Part shown: positions 25,201-32,786 of the stretch, piece after piece
Numbering within the stretch: position 1 is the first letter of the stretch
Layout of the letters: each line of letters begins with the position of its first letter
NCBI GenBank assembly: GCA_030148725.1
Contig: JASBSU010000009.1
Span: 62,001-126,000, forward strand
Direction of reading: 5' to 3'
DNA from: Hyphomicrobium sp.
GTDB lineage: Bacteria; Pseudomonadota; Alphaproteobacteria; Rhizobiales; Hyphomicrobiaceae
Length of the DNA stretch: 64,000 bases
Position numbers and translations under genes: made by a program
The notes under the pieces: generated by a model
What the model saw: the letters and a program-made list of their open reading frames with translations, nothing else
Databases searched by the model: none
What the model was told of the DNA's origin: nothing

Positions 25201-25426
25201 CGGTGCGGCCTCGCGCAGCCAGCAGGCAATTGGCACCGGCGTCATGGGCGGCATGATCGCCGCGACCGTGCTCGCCGTCTATTTCGTGCCGGTCTTCTTC
25301 GTGGTCGTGACGCGCTACTTCCAGCGCAAGCGCCTCAGCCAAATTGATCTCGCGGAGTGGCACCCGAAAAAGAAAAAAGAAGAGTCGCTGCCGACCGTCG
25401 AGCCAGCCGCCGAAACCAAGGCATAA
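22241..25426 (+). CDS. RND (HAE1/AcrB-type) multidrug efflux permease
   Basis: A 1061-residue inner-membrane proton-driven exporter. N terminus FFIDRPIFAWVIALFICLGG; TM4 proton-relay acidic pair in GILVDDAIVVVENV; TM10 Lys in GLSAKNAILIIEFAKEM. Two large periplasmic loops (about residues 30-335 and 560-870) form the porter and docking domains. The length fits AcrB (about 1050). The C-terminal tail is Lys/Glu-rich. It is translated after the adaptor and should form a tripartite pump with a TolC-like channel. Substrates cannot be deduced from sequence. Confidence 0.96.
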   Translation: MASFFIDRPIFAWVIALFICLGGILALPSLPVAQYPIIAPPSIALSTQFPGASVEDLYTGTTRLIEDELNGAANILSYESASDSFGVVEIVANFQPGTDPGYAGVEVQNRLKRVEARLPAEVRQQGILVEEASAATLQIITLVSTDGTVDEVGLGDFLIRNVINEIRRIPGVGRATLYSTERALRIWIDPDKLRGLSLNASDVTDAITKQNAQIASGAVGAQPSPSEHAVNFPIVVKGQMRAPEEFGAIVLRANPDGSTVRLRDVARIEFGGDDYKFSTRLNGGEAAGISVTLAPDGNALETAKAIRAKMVELSQFFPPNLKWDIPYDITPAVEASIEKVMHTLIEAVVLVFIVMFIFLQNFRYTLIPTIVVPIALLGTCMVMMLAGFSINVLTMFGMVLAIGILVDDAIVVVENVERIMSKEGLSPKEATRKAMGQITGAIIGITLVLVAVFIPMAFFPGSVGIIYRQFSIAMVTSIAFSAFLALSLTPALCATLLKPIEKGHAHAKGGVFGWFNRFVARITAGYGRGVSAFIARSGRVMMIYVAILIGLGYAYIRLPEGFLPLEDQGFFTVDIQTPPGSSFNRTLAAVKKVEEHLMAQPGVATVTMINGYSYSGQGQMTSQAFVTLKPWGERDAANSAANLVNGTNAAMANYRDAVIQALEPPPIDNLGNASGFSLRLQDRAQKGYSALMAAQEQLLKLARQSDVVQNVYVEGLPPAPQAELVIDREKAMAHGVSFDDINKTIQVNLGSVYANDFPNRGKMQRVIVQAEDLQRLNAADLLNYAIKNDKGTMVPMSSFAELKWSIGPAQIVGFNGYQSVRFTGEPAPGYTSGDAIAEMERLMQQLPKGFGYTWTGQSEQEKAAGSQASLLLALSVLIVFLCLAALYESWSIPFSVLLVIPLGVVGALAAVYLRDMPNDVYFKIALVTIIGLSAKNAILIIEFAKEMWKPGTSLVKATVMAAQQRFRPIVMTSLAFIFGVIPLAIAVGAASRSQQAIGTGVMGGMIAATVLAVYFVPVFFVVVTRYFQRKRLSQIDLAEWHPKKKKEESLPTVEPAAETKA

Positions 25427-25463
25427 CCTCTGACGACCGTAGAGGCGGGCCCTCGAAGTTCGG

Positions 25464-26318
25464 CTACGCCCGCACAGAAGCGCCGATCTCCGGCAACTCC
25501 GCACCCTTACCCAGCGCCGCCACCGCCACATCCCCATCCGTGATGTAGTGGTTGATGCGCTTGCCGACCGGATCGCCAGCACGTTCCCACACCACAGGGC
25601 CAACGGCGCCAGCCGCCTGCAGCTCGCCGATGATGAAGTCGCGCTCGGCGTTCGTATCGGAATCGGTGGCATGCGTGATCTGGAACGTCAGCTTGGTGAG
25701 ACCGAAACCGGTATCGCGCGTCCCAGCGCCGACCCACGGCACCCGCTCTCCCGGCGCCGGACCATCCGTGTTGAGCCAGAAGCTCGCGGTGTCGATGTCC
25801 TGGATGTCCTCCAGCCGGCGCCCCCAGAACCGCACGTGATGACGCTTGCGCGGACTGTCACCTATCGGCTTTTGAAAGCCGATGTCCTGACCGCGCCCGA
25901 ATAGGAACAGCGTCGAGAACGGCGCGGTGGGATAGGGCCGATTGAGCAGGAACGCCCGCACCATCCGCCAGGAGCTTGCCAGCGTCAGCTTGTCGGCCTC
26001 AACCCACCCGATGGCAGCAAACGCATTGCGCAACTCGTCCATGGTGCCATAGAGCGCAATATTGACGGGGTCCGCCGGCAAGCCATCGCCTGAAACCGTG
26101 AAGCTCGGAACACGCCGACGCTGCGTCACCTTGAGACCCATGCGCACCGCGTAGGGCAGAATGACATAGGCACCGACGCCGTAAGTGATGGCGAGCGCCA
26201 GCGTCATCGGAAGCCGCTGGTCCGCGAAATCCCACACCACGAACACGATCAGCCAGATGCTGATCGCACCAATGCCGAAAATCGCAATGCGCTGTAGCGT
26301 ACGGATCAGCAGTCTCAC
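25464..26318 (-). CDS. LssY C-terminal domain membrane protein
   Basis: About 284 residues with two N-terminal membrane segments (IAIFGIGAISIWLIVFVVWDF and LALAITYGVGAYVILPY). An LssY_C-like domain follows, with DPVNIALYGTMDELRNAFAAIGWVEAD, PTAPFSTLFLFGRGQDIGFQKP and RHHVRFW motifs. LssY_C proteins occur with PAP2-type phosphatases, but none is adjacent. The GTG at 26318 has GGGGGAG upstream and is preferred over a longer frame without a good site. The role is unknown. Confidence 0.8.
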   Translation of the reverse strand: MRLLIRTLQRIAIFGIGAISIWLIVFVVWDFADQRLPMTLALAITYGVGAYVILPYAVRMGLKVTQRRRVPSFTVSGDGLPADPVNIALYGTMDELRNAFAAIGWVEADKLTLASSWRMVRAFLLNRPYPTAPFSTLFLFGRGQDIGFQKPIGDSPRKRHHVRFWGRRLEDIQDIDTASFWLNTDGPAPGERVPWVGAGTRDTGFGLTKLTFQITHATDSDTNAERDFIIGELQAAGAVGPVVWERAGDPVGKRINHYITDGDVAVAALGKGAELPEIGASVRA

Positions 26319-26337
26319 GCCACTCCCCCTCGCCCGA

Positions 26338-26778
26338 TCAGTATTCGCTCTGGCGGATGAAACTTTCGGGCGTCCCATCCTTCGGATCGACGAAGATCAC
26401 ATCTTTTGGATCGCGCCGCGGACTGTCGATCGACAGAAACACGAGCGGCTCCTCCAGGATATCCGGAAGTGCGTGGACGACGCCCCGCTCGAAATGCAGA
26501 AGCTGCCCCGGACCGAACTCTGCCTTGCTCGAGGCATCGCCCATCCAGAAGGTCCCGCGACCTGAAAACACGAAGAGATACTCGTCGCATTGCGAATGGT
26601 AGTGCGGCGGCGTCGGCTTATAGACGCGGAACACGCGCGCGCTGGCCGACGGCCGATCGGTCAGGTACCGGTCGACGAGCATCGTGTCGGCGCTCTCCGG
26701 CAGCGAAGCAGCGATCGCCCCGATATCGAAGCGCCCCATGCTCGCAAGCGCCGCTTCCGGCGGCTTGTTGTCGGCCAT
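26338..26778 (-). CDS. Cupin-domain protein
   Basis: A 146-residue single-domain cupin. Metal-site motifs are PPHYHSQCDEYLFVFSGRG (two His and Glu) and PGQLLHFERGVVHALPD (His of motif 2). The substrate is unknown. The ATG at 26778 has GAGG 8 nt upstream. It lies 19 nt upstream of the LssY_C gene on the same strand, so they may be co-transcribed, and is divergent from the DoxDA-like gene. Confidence 0.82.
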   Translation of the reverse strand: MADNKPPEAALASMGRFDIGAIAASLPESADTMLVDRYLTDRPSASARVFRVYKPTPPHYHSQCDEYLFVFSGRGTFWMGDASSKAEFGPGQLLHFERGVVHALPDILEEPLVFLSIDSPRRDPKDVIFVDPKDGTPESFIRQSEY

Positions 26779-26905
26779 GCCACGCACCTCGTTAATCGCC
26801 ACGCGTCGCGCTTTTGCTCAACTTCCCGTAAGTAGCTCTTAGCGCATCTCCGGTTAACGTCGCCCGGTTAACGGCACGCCGCCGCGTCGACAGGGGAGCA
26901 GTTGC

Positions 26906-28015
26906 ATGGCGCACGTGGAATCGATCGAGGGGCAACCGCGCGCTGCCCGGACCGATCTAGCCCTCGCCGCACTCATCCTCCTGGGCACCCGCTTCGTTCA
27001 GGGCTTCATTTTCTGGGGCGGCGCCAGCCGGCGCCTGTTCTACGATTACACCGAAACGGCGGGCGTCGATCACGCCGTTAAACTGGACTTCGACGCTGCA
27101 GGCTACGTGGCGGCCAAGCTCACCCATGCGCTGCCAGGGGCCCTGTGGCTGCAGACGCCCATCGAGTGGACGCTGCACCACCACGATCTCATCGTAACCT
27201 CGGTCTGGATGTGGACCTTTGCAGAGCTCGCGGTCGGGCTTGGCTTGATGTTCGGCCTCGCTACGCGCGCGAGCGCCTTCGTCAGCATCTGGCTGAACGT
27301 CGTTCTCATGTTCATCTTCGGTTGGATGGGCTCCACCTGCCTCGACGAATGGACGATGGCGGTGTCCGGCGTCGCGATGAGCTCGGCGCTGTTCCTCTCT
27401 GGAGCCGGTGCCTACTCGCTCGACGCGCGCTTCATTGCAGGACCGCACTCCACCCCGAGCCGGGCATGGATACCCTGGATCTTCAGCGGTCCGCTTCCGG
27501 ATGCAATGCTCCGCAAGCTCGCCCTGCGCCTCGGTCTCGGATGCGCCCTGTTCACGGTCATCACGTACCAGATCCTTTTCGGCGCCGTCGTCTCGCCGCT
27601 TCACTCACGCGTCAACTTCCACCACCACGACATCGCCATCACCGGCCTGAAGGTCGCAAGCGACGGCAGCACCACCTTCGACGCGTACGTGAACGCCGGA
27701 CCTGACACCGGCGCCGCCTACATCATCGCAGCGACGTTGCTGGACGGATCGGGGCAAAAGCTTGCCGAGTGGGACGGACAGGCGCTCGCAGCCTTGCCAC
27801 CCACTGCAATCCGCAACACCTACCCGTACGCCTGGGCATCCCACTTCGGAACCGAGCGCATCGGCATCAGCGGCCAGACCGGCGCGCGGGCGACGATCGC
27901 CCTGCCGCCACCGACCAGCGCCGTGCAGGCGAGCGATAGCACCTCTCGCGTGCTGCTGCTCGAAGCCATCGACGGCACAACATGGCGCGCTGTCACCGGT
28001 ACCGACGCGCCATGA
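26906..28015 (+). CDS. DoxDA-type thiosulfate:quinone oxidoreductase, fused subunits
   Basis: A 369-residue membrane protein. Residues about 15-230 match DoxD: four or more hydrophobic helices, an early FIFWGGASRRLFYDY motif, and the CLDEWTMAVSG segment. Residues about 235-365 match the DoxA subunit (VNFHHHDIAITGLKVA, AYVNAGPDTGAAYIIAATLLDGSG). In the archaeal enzyme DoxD and DoxA are separate and couple thiosulfate oxidation to tetrathionate with quinone reduction; the fused form is known in bacteria. Here it suggests membrane-level thiosulfate oxidation. AGGGGAG precedes the ATG. Two cupin genes flank it. Confidence 0.78.
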   Translation: MAHVESIEGQPRAARTDLALAALILLGTRFVQGFIFWGGASRRLFYDYTETAGVDHAVKLDFDAAGYVAAKLTHALPGALWLQTPIEWTLHHHDLIVTSVWMWTFAELAVGLGLMFGLATRASAFVSIWLNVVLMFIFGWMGSTCLDEWTMAVSGVAMSSALFLSGAGAYSLDARFIAGPHSTPSRAWIPWIFSGPLPDAMLRKLALRLGLGCALFTVITYQILFGAVVSPLHSRVNFHHHDIAITGLKVASDGSTTFDAYVNAGPDTGAAYIIAATLLDGSGQKLAEWDGQALAALPPTAIRNTYPYAWASHFGTERIGISGQTGARATIALPPPTSAVQASDSTSRVLLLEAIDGTTWRAVTGTDAP

Positions 28016-28065
28016 CCCCGTGCGAGGACAGCACGCCCTCGCACTGATGACGCCCATGTCGCTGC

Positions 28066-28560
28066 CTATCCCTCGCGGTTCGGCGTACCGAGAATGTGTG
28101 ACTTCGGCGGCAGCATCACGTTGTCGAAGTCCTGTGTGAACATGGCCGCCGCAAAGAACGCCACCGCACGCAACGGCCCCGGTCCGGTATTGACGAGATC
28201 ATGGCGCACGTTCGTCGGCAACACGAACACACTGCCGGGTCCGACGGGATACTTACCATCCTCCATCTGCAATTCGCCGGTGCCGTCGATAATGTATTGG
28301 GTCTCCTCCGTCGCATCCGTGTGCCAGCCCAGATGCCCTCCAGGCGCGATCTCGTAGACGATCGTCGATGATTGATCGGCGTGGTTACCACCACATGTCG
28401 CAAACGACGCCCGCCAGTTCACTTTCGAATCGTCGACGCTGCTCACCCCAATGCGATCCAGCGTGTTCGTGTCGACAACCGGCTTAGGGGATGAAACCTT
28501 TGCCTTCGGGCTCTTCTTGCCCTGGGCGACCCTCGCCGTAACCTGACTTTCTGGAATCAT
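28066..28560 (-). CDS. Cupin-domain protein
   Basis: About 164 residues. A basic N-terminal segment (SQVTARVAQGKKSPKAK) leads to a cupin: GGHLGWHTDATEETQYIIDGTGELQM carries the His/Glu of motif 1, and VGPGSVFVLPTNVRHDLVNTG carries the motif 2 His. The ATG at 28560 has GGAGGCGAGGC just upstream; the longer frame lacks one. It is convergent with the DoxDA-like gene. Ligand and role are not known. Confidence 0.8.
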   Translation of the reverse strand: MIPESQVTARVAQGKKSPKAKVSSPKPVVDTNTLDRIGVSSVDDSKVNWRASFATCGGNHADQSSTIVYEIAPGGHLGWHTDATEETQYIIDGTGELQMEDGKYPVGPGSVFVLPTNVRHDLVNTGPGPLRAVAFFAAAMFTQDFDNVMLPPKSHILGTPNREG

Positions 28561-28766
28561 GCCTCGCCTCCATGTTTCAGGCGGGCAGCGTATGTCGGCT
28601 TCGGCGCCGCGCAACGAGACAGGCAATATGTGGTTTGAGCCCGATTGCGAGCACCTCGCGGATTATCCTCGAAATGCTGCAACCACCGCAATGATGCAGA
28701 CGATGCTGTTGCGCTTGACAACCCGAGGCGCGCCGCCACCTTTGCGACGGCTGCCGGAGGAGACAC

Positions 28767-29573
28767 ATGGCGAAGCGAGGAAAAATACGCGCCGGCATGG
28801 GTGGTTGGACCTTTGAACCGTGGCGCGGCACGTTCTATCCCGACAAGCTCCCACACGCCAAGGAGCTGACCTACGCCGCCGAACACGTCCCCACCATCGA
28901 GGTGAACGGAACGTTCTACCGCACGCAGACGCCTGCGACCTTCGCCAAGTGGGCTGCCGAAACGCCGGACGGATTCGTCTTCTCGCTGAAGGGACCACGC
29001 TACGCGGTCAACCGCCGCGTGCTCGCCGAGGCCGGCGACAGCATCAACCGTTTCATCGACTCAGGACCACTCGAGCTGGGCGACAAACTCGGCCCGATGC
29101 TCTGGCAGTTCGCGCCGACAAAAAAGTTCGACGCCGCCGACTTCGGCGCATTTCTCGAGCTGCTTCCCCACAAGGTCGGCAGCCGGCCACTCCGCCACGT
29201 TGTTGAAGTCCGGCACGACAGCTTTTGCACGCCCGAGTTCATCGCGCTGGCGCGTGAGCACAAGACGCCCATCGTTTTTGCCGAGCACGAAACCTACCCG
29301 TCCATAGCAGACGTTACGGGCGATTTTCTGTACGCGCGGCTGCAGAAGGGCAAGGATGAGGTAAAGACCGGCTATCCGCCCAAAGCGCTCGACGCCTGGG
29401 CCAAACGCTTCCTCACTTGGTCCGAAGGCGGCGTCCCGGAGGATCTCGCGGTTGTCGATCCAAAGCACAAGCCAGCCAAAAAGCCACGCGATGCCTTCGT
29501 CTACTTCATTCACGAGGGCAAAGTGCGGGCGCCGCATGCCGCGATGGCATTCATGCAGCACATAACCGAGTGA
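28767..29573 (+). CDS. DUF72 domain-containing protein (YecE-like)
   Basis: A 268-residue protein of the DUF72 TIM-barrel-like family. Motifs are GMGGWTFEPWRGTFYPDKLPHAKELTYAAEH, the EVNGTFYR strand, FVFSLKGPRYAVNRR, LGPMLWQFAP and VEVRHDSF. GGAGGAG precedes the ATG. The family has no firmly established activity. It may be transcribed with the DUF3175 gene that follows 59 nt downstream. Confidence 0.9.
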   Translation: MAKRGKIRAGMGGWTFEPWRGTFYPDKLPHAKELTYAAEHVPTIEVNGTFYRTQTPATFAKWAAETPDGFVFSLKGPRYAVNRRVLAEAGDSINRFIDSGPLELGDKLGPMLWQFAPTKKFDAADFGAFLELLPHKVGSRPLRHVVEVRHDSFCTPEFIALAREHKTPIVFAEHETYPSIADVTGDFLYARLQKGKDEVKTGYPPKALDAWAKRFLTWSEGGVPEDLAVVDPKHKPAKKPRDAFVYFIHEGKVRAPHAAMAFMQHITE

Positions 29574-29632
29574 GAACTCGTTAGCTCCTCGATCGTTACC
29601 CTGGCACGTCCGCAGTAACGATGGAGGCCATC

Positions 29633-30013
29633 ATGGCCTTGGCGAAAAGGAAGACCAAGCCGACCAAACGCGCCGCCACCAAATCTTCGACACGTCGCAA
29701 ACCAGCCGCAAAATCGGCAGCGACGACGCGATCGCCCGCGAAAAAATGGTCGCAATCCGTCACGCGAAACAGCAACGCTATGACGCTCGATCGTGATGTC
29801 TTCACGCTCGACGATCCGAAAAAGATCGCGGCATCGCTGAAGGCATCTGCAGAACGTAGCCGGCGTCGCAAATCCGATCCGTACCGTTCCGCGATGTCGA
29901 TGCTGACGTTCTACATCAATCGCGCCGGCCGCCAGCTTCCTGCAGATCGCAAGTGCATCCTCGAGCGCACCAAAGACGAGCTGCGCAAAGCGTTCGGCAA
30001 GGATGCAAGTTGA
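29633..30013 (+). CDS. DUF3175 domain-containing protein
   Basis: A 126-residue protein with a Lys/Arg/Ala-rich N-terminal 40 residues, then the DUF3175 core: KKWSQSVTRNSNAMTLDRDVFTLDDPKKIAASLKASAERSRR and PYRSAMSMLTFYINRAGRQL. The length and composition suggest a small DNA- or RNA-associated protein, but no function is known. GGAGG lies 6 nt before the ATG at 29633, which is preferred to an ATG four codons earlier. It is followed by a strong terminator. Confidence 0.88.
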   Translation: MALAKRKTKPTKRAATKSSTRRKPAAKSAATTRSPAKKWSQSVTRNSNAMTLDRDVFTLDDPKKIAASLKASAERSRRRKSDPYRSAMSMLTFYINRAGRQLPADRKCILERTKDELRKAFGKDAS

Positions 30014-30135
30014 GTCCACGTATGCTGCGCGATCGTCACGCGCGCGTTGCGCAAATGACTCTTTTTTCGCGTCCGCGACTCTGATCTAAATATCTCACCG
30101 GCCCAGCCGGTCAGACGGCCACAAGCGCCGCAAAC

Positions 30136-30171
30136 GGTGTCAGACCTTCACGGTCTGACACCATTCTTTTT
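30136..30171 (+). terminator. Rho-independent terminator after the DUF3175 gene
   Basis: A perfect 11-bp stem (GGTGTCAGACC, 30136-30146, with GGTCTGACACC, 30152-30162), a 5-nt loop and a T-rich tail (ATTCTTTTT). It lies between the convergent DUF3175 and NlpD-like genes and may serve both. Confidence 0.9.
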
Positions 30172-30193
30172 CCCTCACGTCGCGCGAAAAATT

Positions 30194-31735
30194 CTACAGC
30201 CGTTCGAGGAACGGTACGGGATCGACAGGCTTCGATCCCTGCCGCAGCTCGAAGTGCACCTGCGGCTGATCGACCGAGCCGGTCCGCCCGGCCGTCGCAA
30301 TCACCTGACCGCGCTGCACCTTGTCGCCACGCTTCACCATCAGCTGGTCGTTGTGTGCATACGCGGTGACCCAGCCATTGTCGTGGCGCACCAGGATGAG
30401 ATTGCCGTAGCCCTTCAGCTCCGACCCGGCATAGGCGACCGTGCCGCCTTCCGCAGCATGCACCGACGTCCCTTGCGGCACGGACATGTTGATGCCGTCG
30501 TTATGCGTGCCGTCCGGCCGTTGACCGAACCCGCTGATGATACGTCCGCTCACCGGCCACCGCAGCTTGTCGCTCGATGCCACCGACTGGCGCGGCTGCG
30601 AGGGTGGCGCCATCCCGGCGGTCGCAACGTCGTTCGCGTTACGGGTTGCGACCTGCGTGTAGGTGCTGCCGCTCGGCTGCGAGCCATTGAGGACGGTCGG
30701 CTGTTGCGATGAACCACTCGACGCGCTCACGTCGCTCGGCTGATACGAGGGCGTCGGGCTCGAGGCTGGCGGAACGACCGCAACCTGCTGAACCGGCTGG
30801 CCCATGCTGCCACCATCGGAGCCAGGAACGCGGAGCACCGCGCCGGCCTTCACAGTGCGCACATCCGTGATGCCATTGGCATGCTGCAGCTCCGCCGCGG
30901 AAACGCCGTACGTCCGCGAGATGCCGTAGATCGAATCGCCCGGACGCACCGTGTATGAGCCGCGATACTTGCTATCGAGGTTCGACGGCACGGGCGGCGG
31001 CTGGATGCTTGCCGTCTGCGTCACAGGCGACGGCGCCGAGCGCTGTGCCGCGACACCCTGCGGCAGATAAAGCTTCTGGCCGAGCTTGAGGTTGGGGCTC
31101 GTCAAGTTGTTGAGCTGCATGAGCTCGGCGACCGACACGTTGTGCCGACGCGACAGGCCATAGAGCGTATCGCCAGGCTGCACGTCGATCGTATCCCCAG
31201 GATTGGCGAGCGACGGCGTCGGCTGCGGATCATAACGGTTGGTCGATGCGGTAGCCGCCGGCGGCACGGTGCCGTAGCGCCCGCCTGCCGTATAGGAATT
31301 GTAGTTCGAGCCGTTGTTGGCGTTCGACGAGCCCGACGAACCGTACGAGTTCGACGAACCGCCGGACCCATACGAATTGTTGTAGCTCACCTTATCATTG
31401 CGCGTGCTGGCCGCGTAGTTAGTGCCGGTGCGGCCGCCCGAATAGGCCGACGGCGTCGCGTCGGGAAGGTTCTGCGAGGCAACGCTGTTCTCGCGATAGG
31501 TGCGCGGCGCGTTGTACGGGGCGCCTCCGCCGCCGTAGCTGTCGTTACCGAGATTGCTGCGGCCATAACCAGACGCCGTCTGCTGCGGCGGCTTATCGTC
31601 AGCGAAGCTGAAGCTGGGGCCTGAAAGGGAAGCGGAGCATCCCCCGCTCAAGGCCGCGACGAGGATGGCGGCGGCGCGGGCCGATGGCTGAGAAAGCGTC
31701 GATCCGCAAATATGGAAACGCATAAAACGCATCAT
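30194..31735 (-). CDS. NlpD-like LysM / degenerate LytM (M23) lipoprotein
   Basis: A 513-residue envelope protein. The signal ends in an LSGGC lipobox (Cys about 33). A long Ser/Gly/Asn-rich linker follows, then LysM domains at about 181-226 and 259-304 and a LytM-type M23 domain at about 391-511. Zinc ligands are missing: the usual H-x-G-x-D is N-D-G-I-N, and the HxH motif is Q-V-H, while AYAHND matches E. coli NlpD. It is therefore probably a regulator of a peptidoglycan amidase rather than a peptidase. Position downstream of surE supports NlpD kinship. AAGGTG precedes the ATG at 31735. Confidence 0.87.
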   Translation of the reverse strand: MMRFMRFHICGSTLSQPSARAAAILVAALSGGCSASLSGPSFSFADDKPPQQTASGYGRSNLGNDSYGGGGAPYNAPRTYRENSVASQNLPDATPSAYSGGRTGTNYAASTRNDKVSYNNSYGSGGSSNSYGSSGSSNANNGSNYNSYTAGGRYGTVPPAATASTNRYDPQPTPSLANPGDTIDVQPGDTLYGLSRRHNVSVAELMQLNNLTSPNLKLGQKLYLPQGVAAQRSAPSPVTQTASIQPPPVPSNLDSKYRGSYTVRPGDSIYGISRTYGVSAAELQHANGITDVRTVKAGAVLRVPGSDGGSMGQPVQQVAVVPPASSPTPSYQPSDVSASSGSSQQPTVLNGSQPSGSTYTQVATRNANDVATAGMAPPSQPRQSVASSDKLRWPVSGRIISGFGQRPDGTHNDGINMSVPQGTSVHAAEGGTVAYAGSELKGYGNLILVRHDNGWVTAYAHNDQLMVKRGDKVQRGQVIATAGRTGSVDQPQVHFELRQGSKPVDPVPFLERL

Positions 31736-31760
31736 GATACGCACCTTTACTGCCAACCTT

Positions 31761-31785
31761 CCATTAATCCTTAAGGGGTTAATGG
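31761..31785. promoter_or_regulatory. Palindrome upstream of the NlpD-like gene
   Basis: CCATTAA (31761-31767) and TTAATGG (31779-31785) flank a CCTTAAGG core. The imperfect dyad of 25 bp is centred about 38 nt before the ATG at 31735. It could be an operator or a leader hairpin. Confidence 0.45.
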
Positions 31786-31983
31786 ACCCTTAACGGAGGC
31801 AGCAGGGCTGCTGAATTTATTGGCAGCACCGGATCAGGCAGCGAGGCCCGACCTTGCGCCGTAAGATGCAAAGCTACTCAGCCATTGTGCTTAGTTAACG
31901 ACTTAGCCGCGACGACTTCGCGGCATCGCGATGGCAATCGCGCGCCGGACGGACCCCGCCAAACTGGCTGCTAGGCAACCGAC

Positions 31984-32784
31984 TTAGAGATCGCCACCGG
32001 CCGCGCGCTTGCGCGGAAAATCCGCCTCGAAAAACCGCCCGAGCTTGTTGCGCGTCGCCTGATGCGTGAGGTCGAGGCAAAGCGGCGTCACGGAAATGCG
32101 CCGGGCATCGATGGCGGCAAGGTCCGTGCCCTCCACAAGCGTCGAAGGTGGCCGCTCGAAGTTGAACCAGAAATAGGGCATCCCCCAAGGATCGCTGCGC
32201 TCGTCGATCCGCAGCGACGCCTGATCGCGCCGGCCCTGCTGCGTGATCTCGATTCCCGTGACCGCATCCGGCGGACACGCGGGAAAGTTCACGTTGAGCA
32301 CGATGTCCTTCGGCCAGTCGGATTCGAGCAAACGCGCAACGAGCCCTGGCCCGTGCGTCAGCGGCGTCTCCCAGTGGATCTTGCCCTCTTCCAGCGATCC
32401 GCCGACCTGGCTCATCGCAATCGCGCGCACGCCGAGCATCGTACCTTCTATAGCCGCCGCGATGGTGCCCGAGTACGTCACGTCCTCGGCGAGGTTCGAG
32501 CCGTGGTTGATGCCCGACAGTACGAGATCGGGCGGACTGTCGATCATGAAATGCCGGATCGCCATGATCACGCAATCCGTCGGCGTGCCGCGCAGAACGA
32601 ACGTACGCGCGTTCGTCTGCCGCACCCGCAGCGGCTCGTGCAGCGTCATGGAGTGGGAGGCGCCCGACTGGTTCTTCTCCGGCGCGACCACCCATACATC
32701 GTCGGAAAGCTGCTCCGCGATACGCGTGAGGTTCTCGATGCCTTCCGAGCCGATGCCGTCATCGTTGGTGACGAGGATGCGCAT
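31984..32784 (-). CDS. surE: 5'/3'-nucleotidase SurE
   Basis: A 266-residue metal-dependent nucleoside 5'-monophosphate phosphatase. It has the MRILVTNDDGIGSEGI metal-binding start, VVAPEKNQSGASHSMTL, GTPTDCVIMA and LVLSGINHGSNLAEDVTYSGTI. The ATG at 32784 is fixed by the conserved NDDG N terminus and follows the serS stop by 2 nt, so the two are coupled. In many relatives pcm follows surE; here the next gene is the NlpD-like one and pcm is absent. Confidence 0.96.
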   Translation of the reverse strand: MRILVTNDDGIGSEGIENLTRIAEQLSDDVWVVAPEKNQSGASHSMTLHEPLRVRQTNARTFVLRGTPTDCVIMAIRHFMIDSPPDLVLSGINHGSNLAEDVTYSGTIAAAIEGTMLGVRAIAMSQVGGSLEEGKIHWETPLTHGPGLVARLLESDWPKDIVLNVNFPACPPDAVTGIEITQQGRRDQASLRIDERSDPWGMPYFWFNFERPPSTLVEGTDLAAIDARRISVTPLCLDLTHQATRNKLGRFFEADFPRKRAAGGDL

Positions 32785-32786
32785 GA

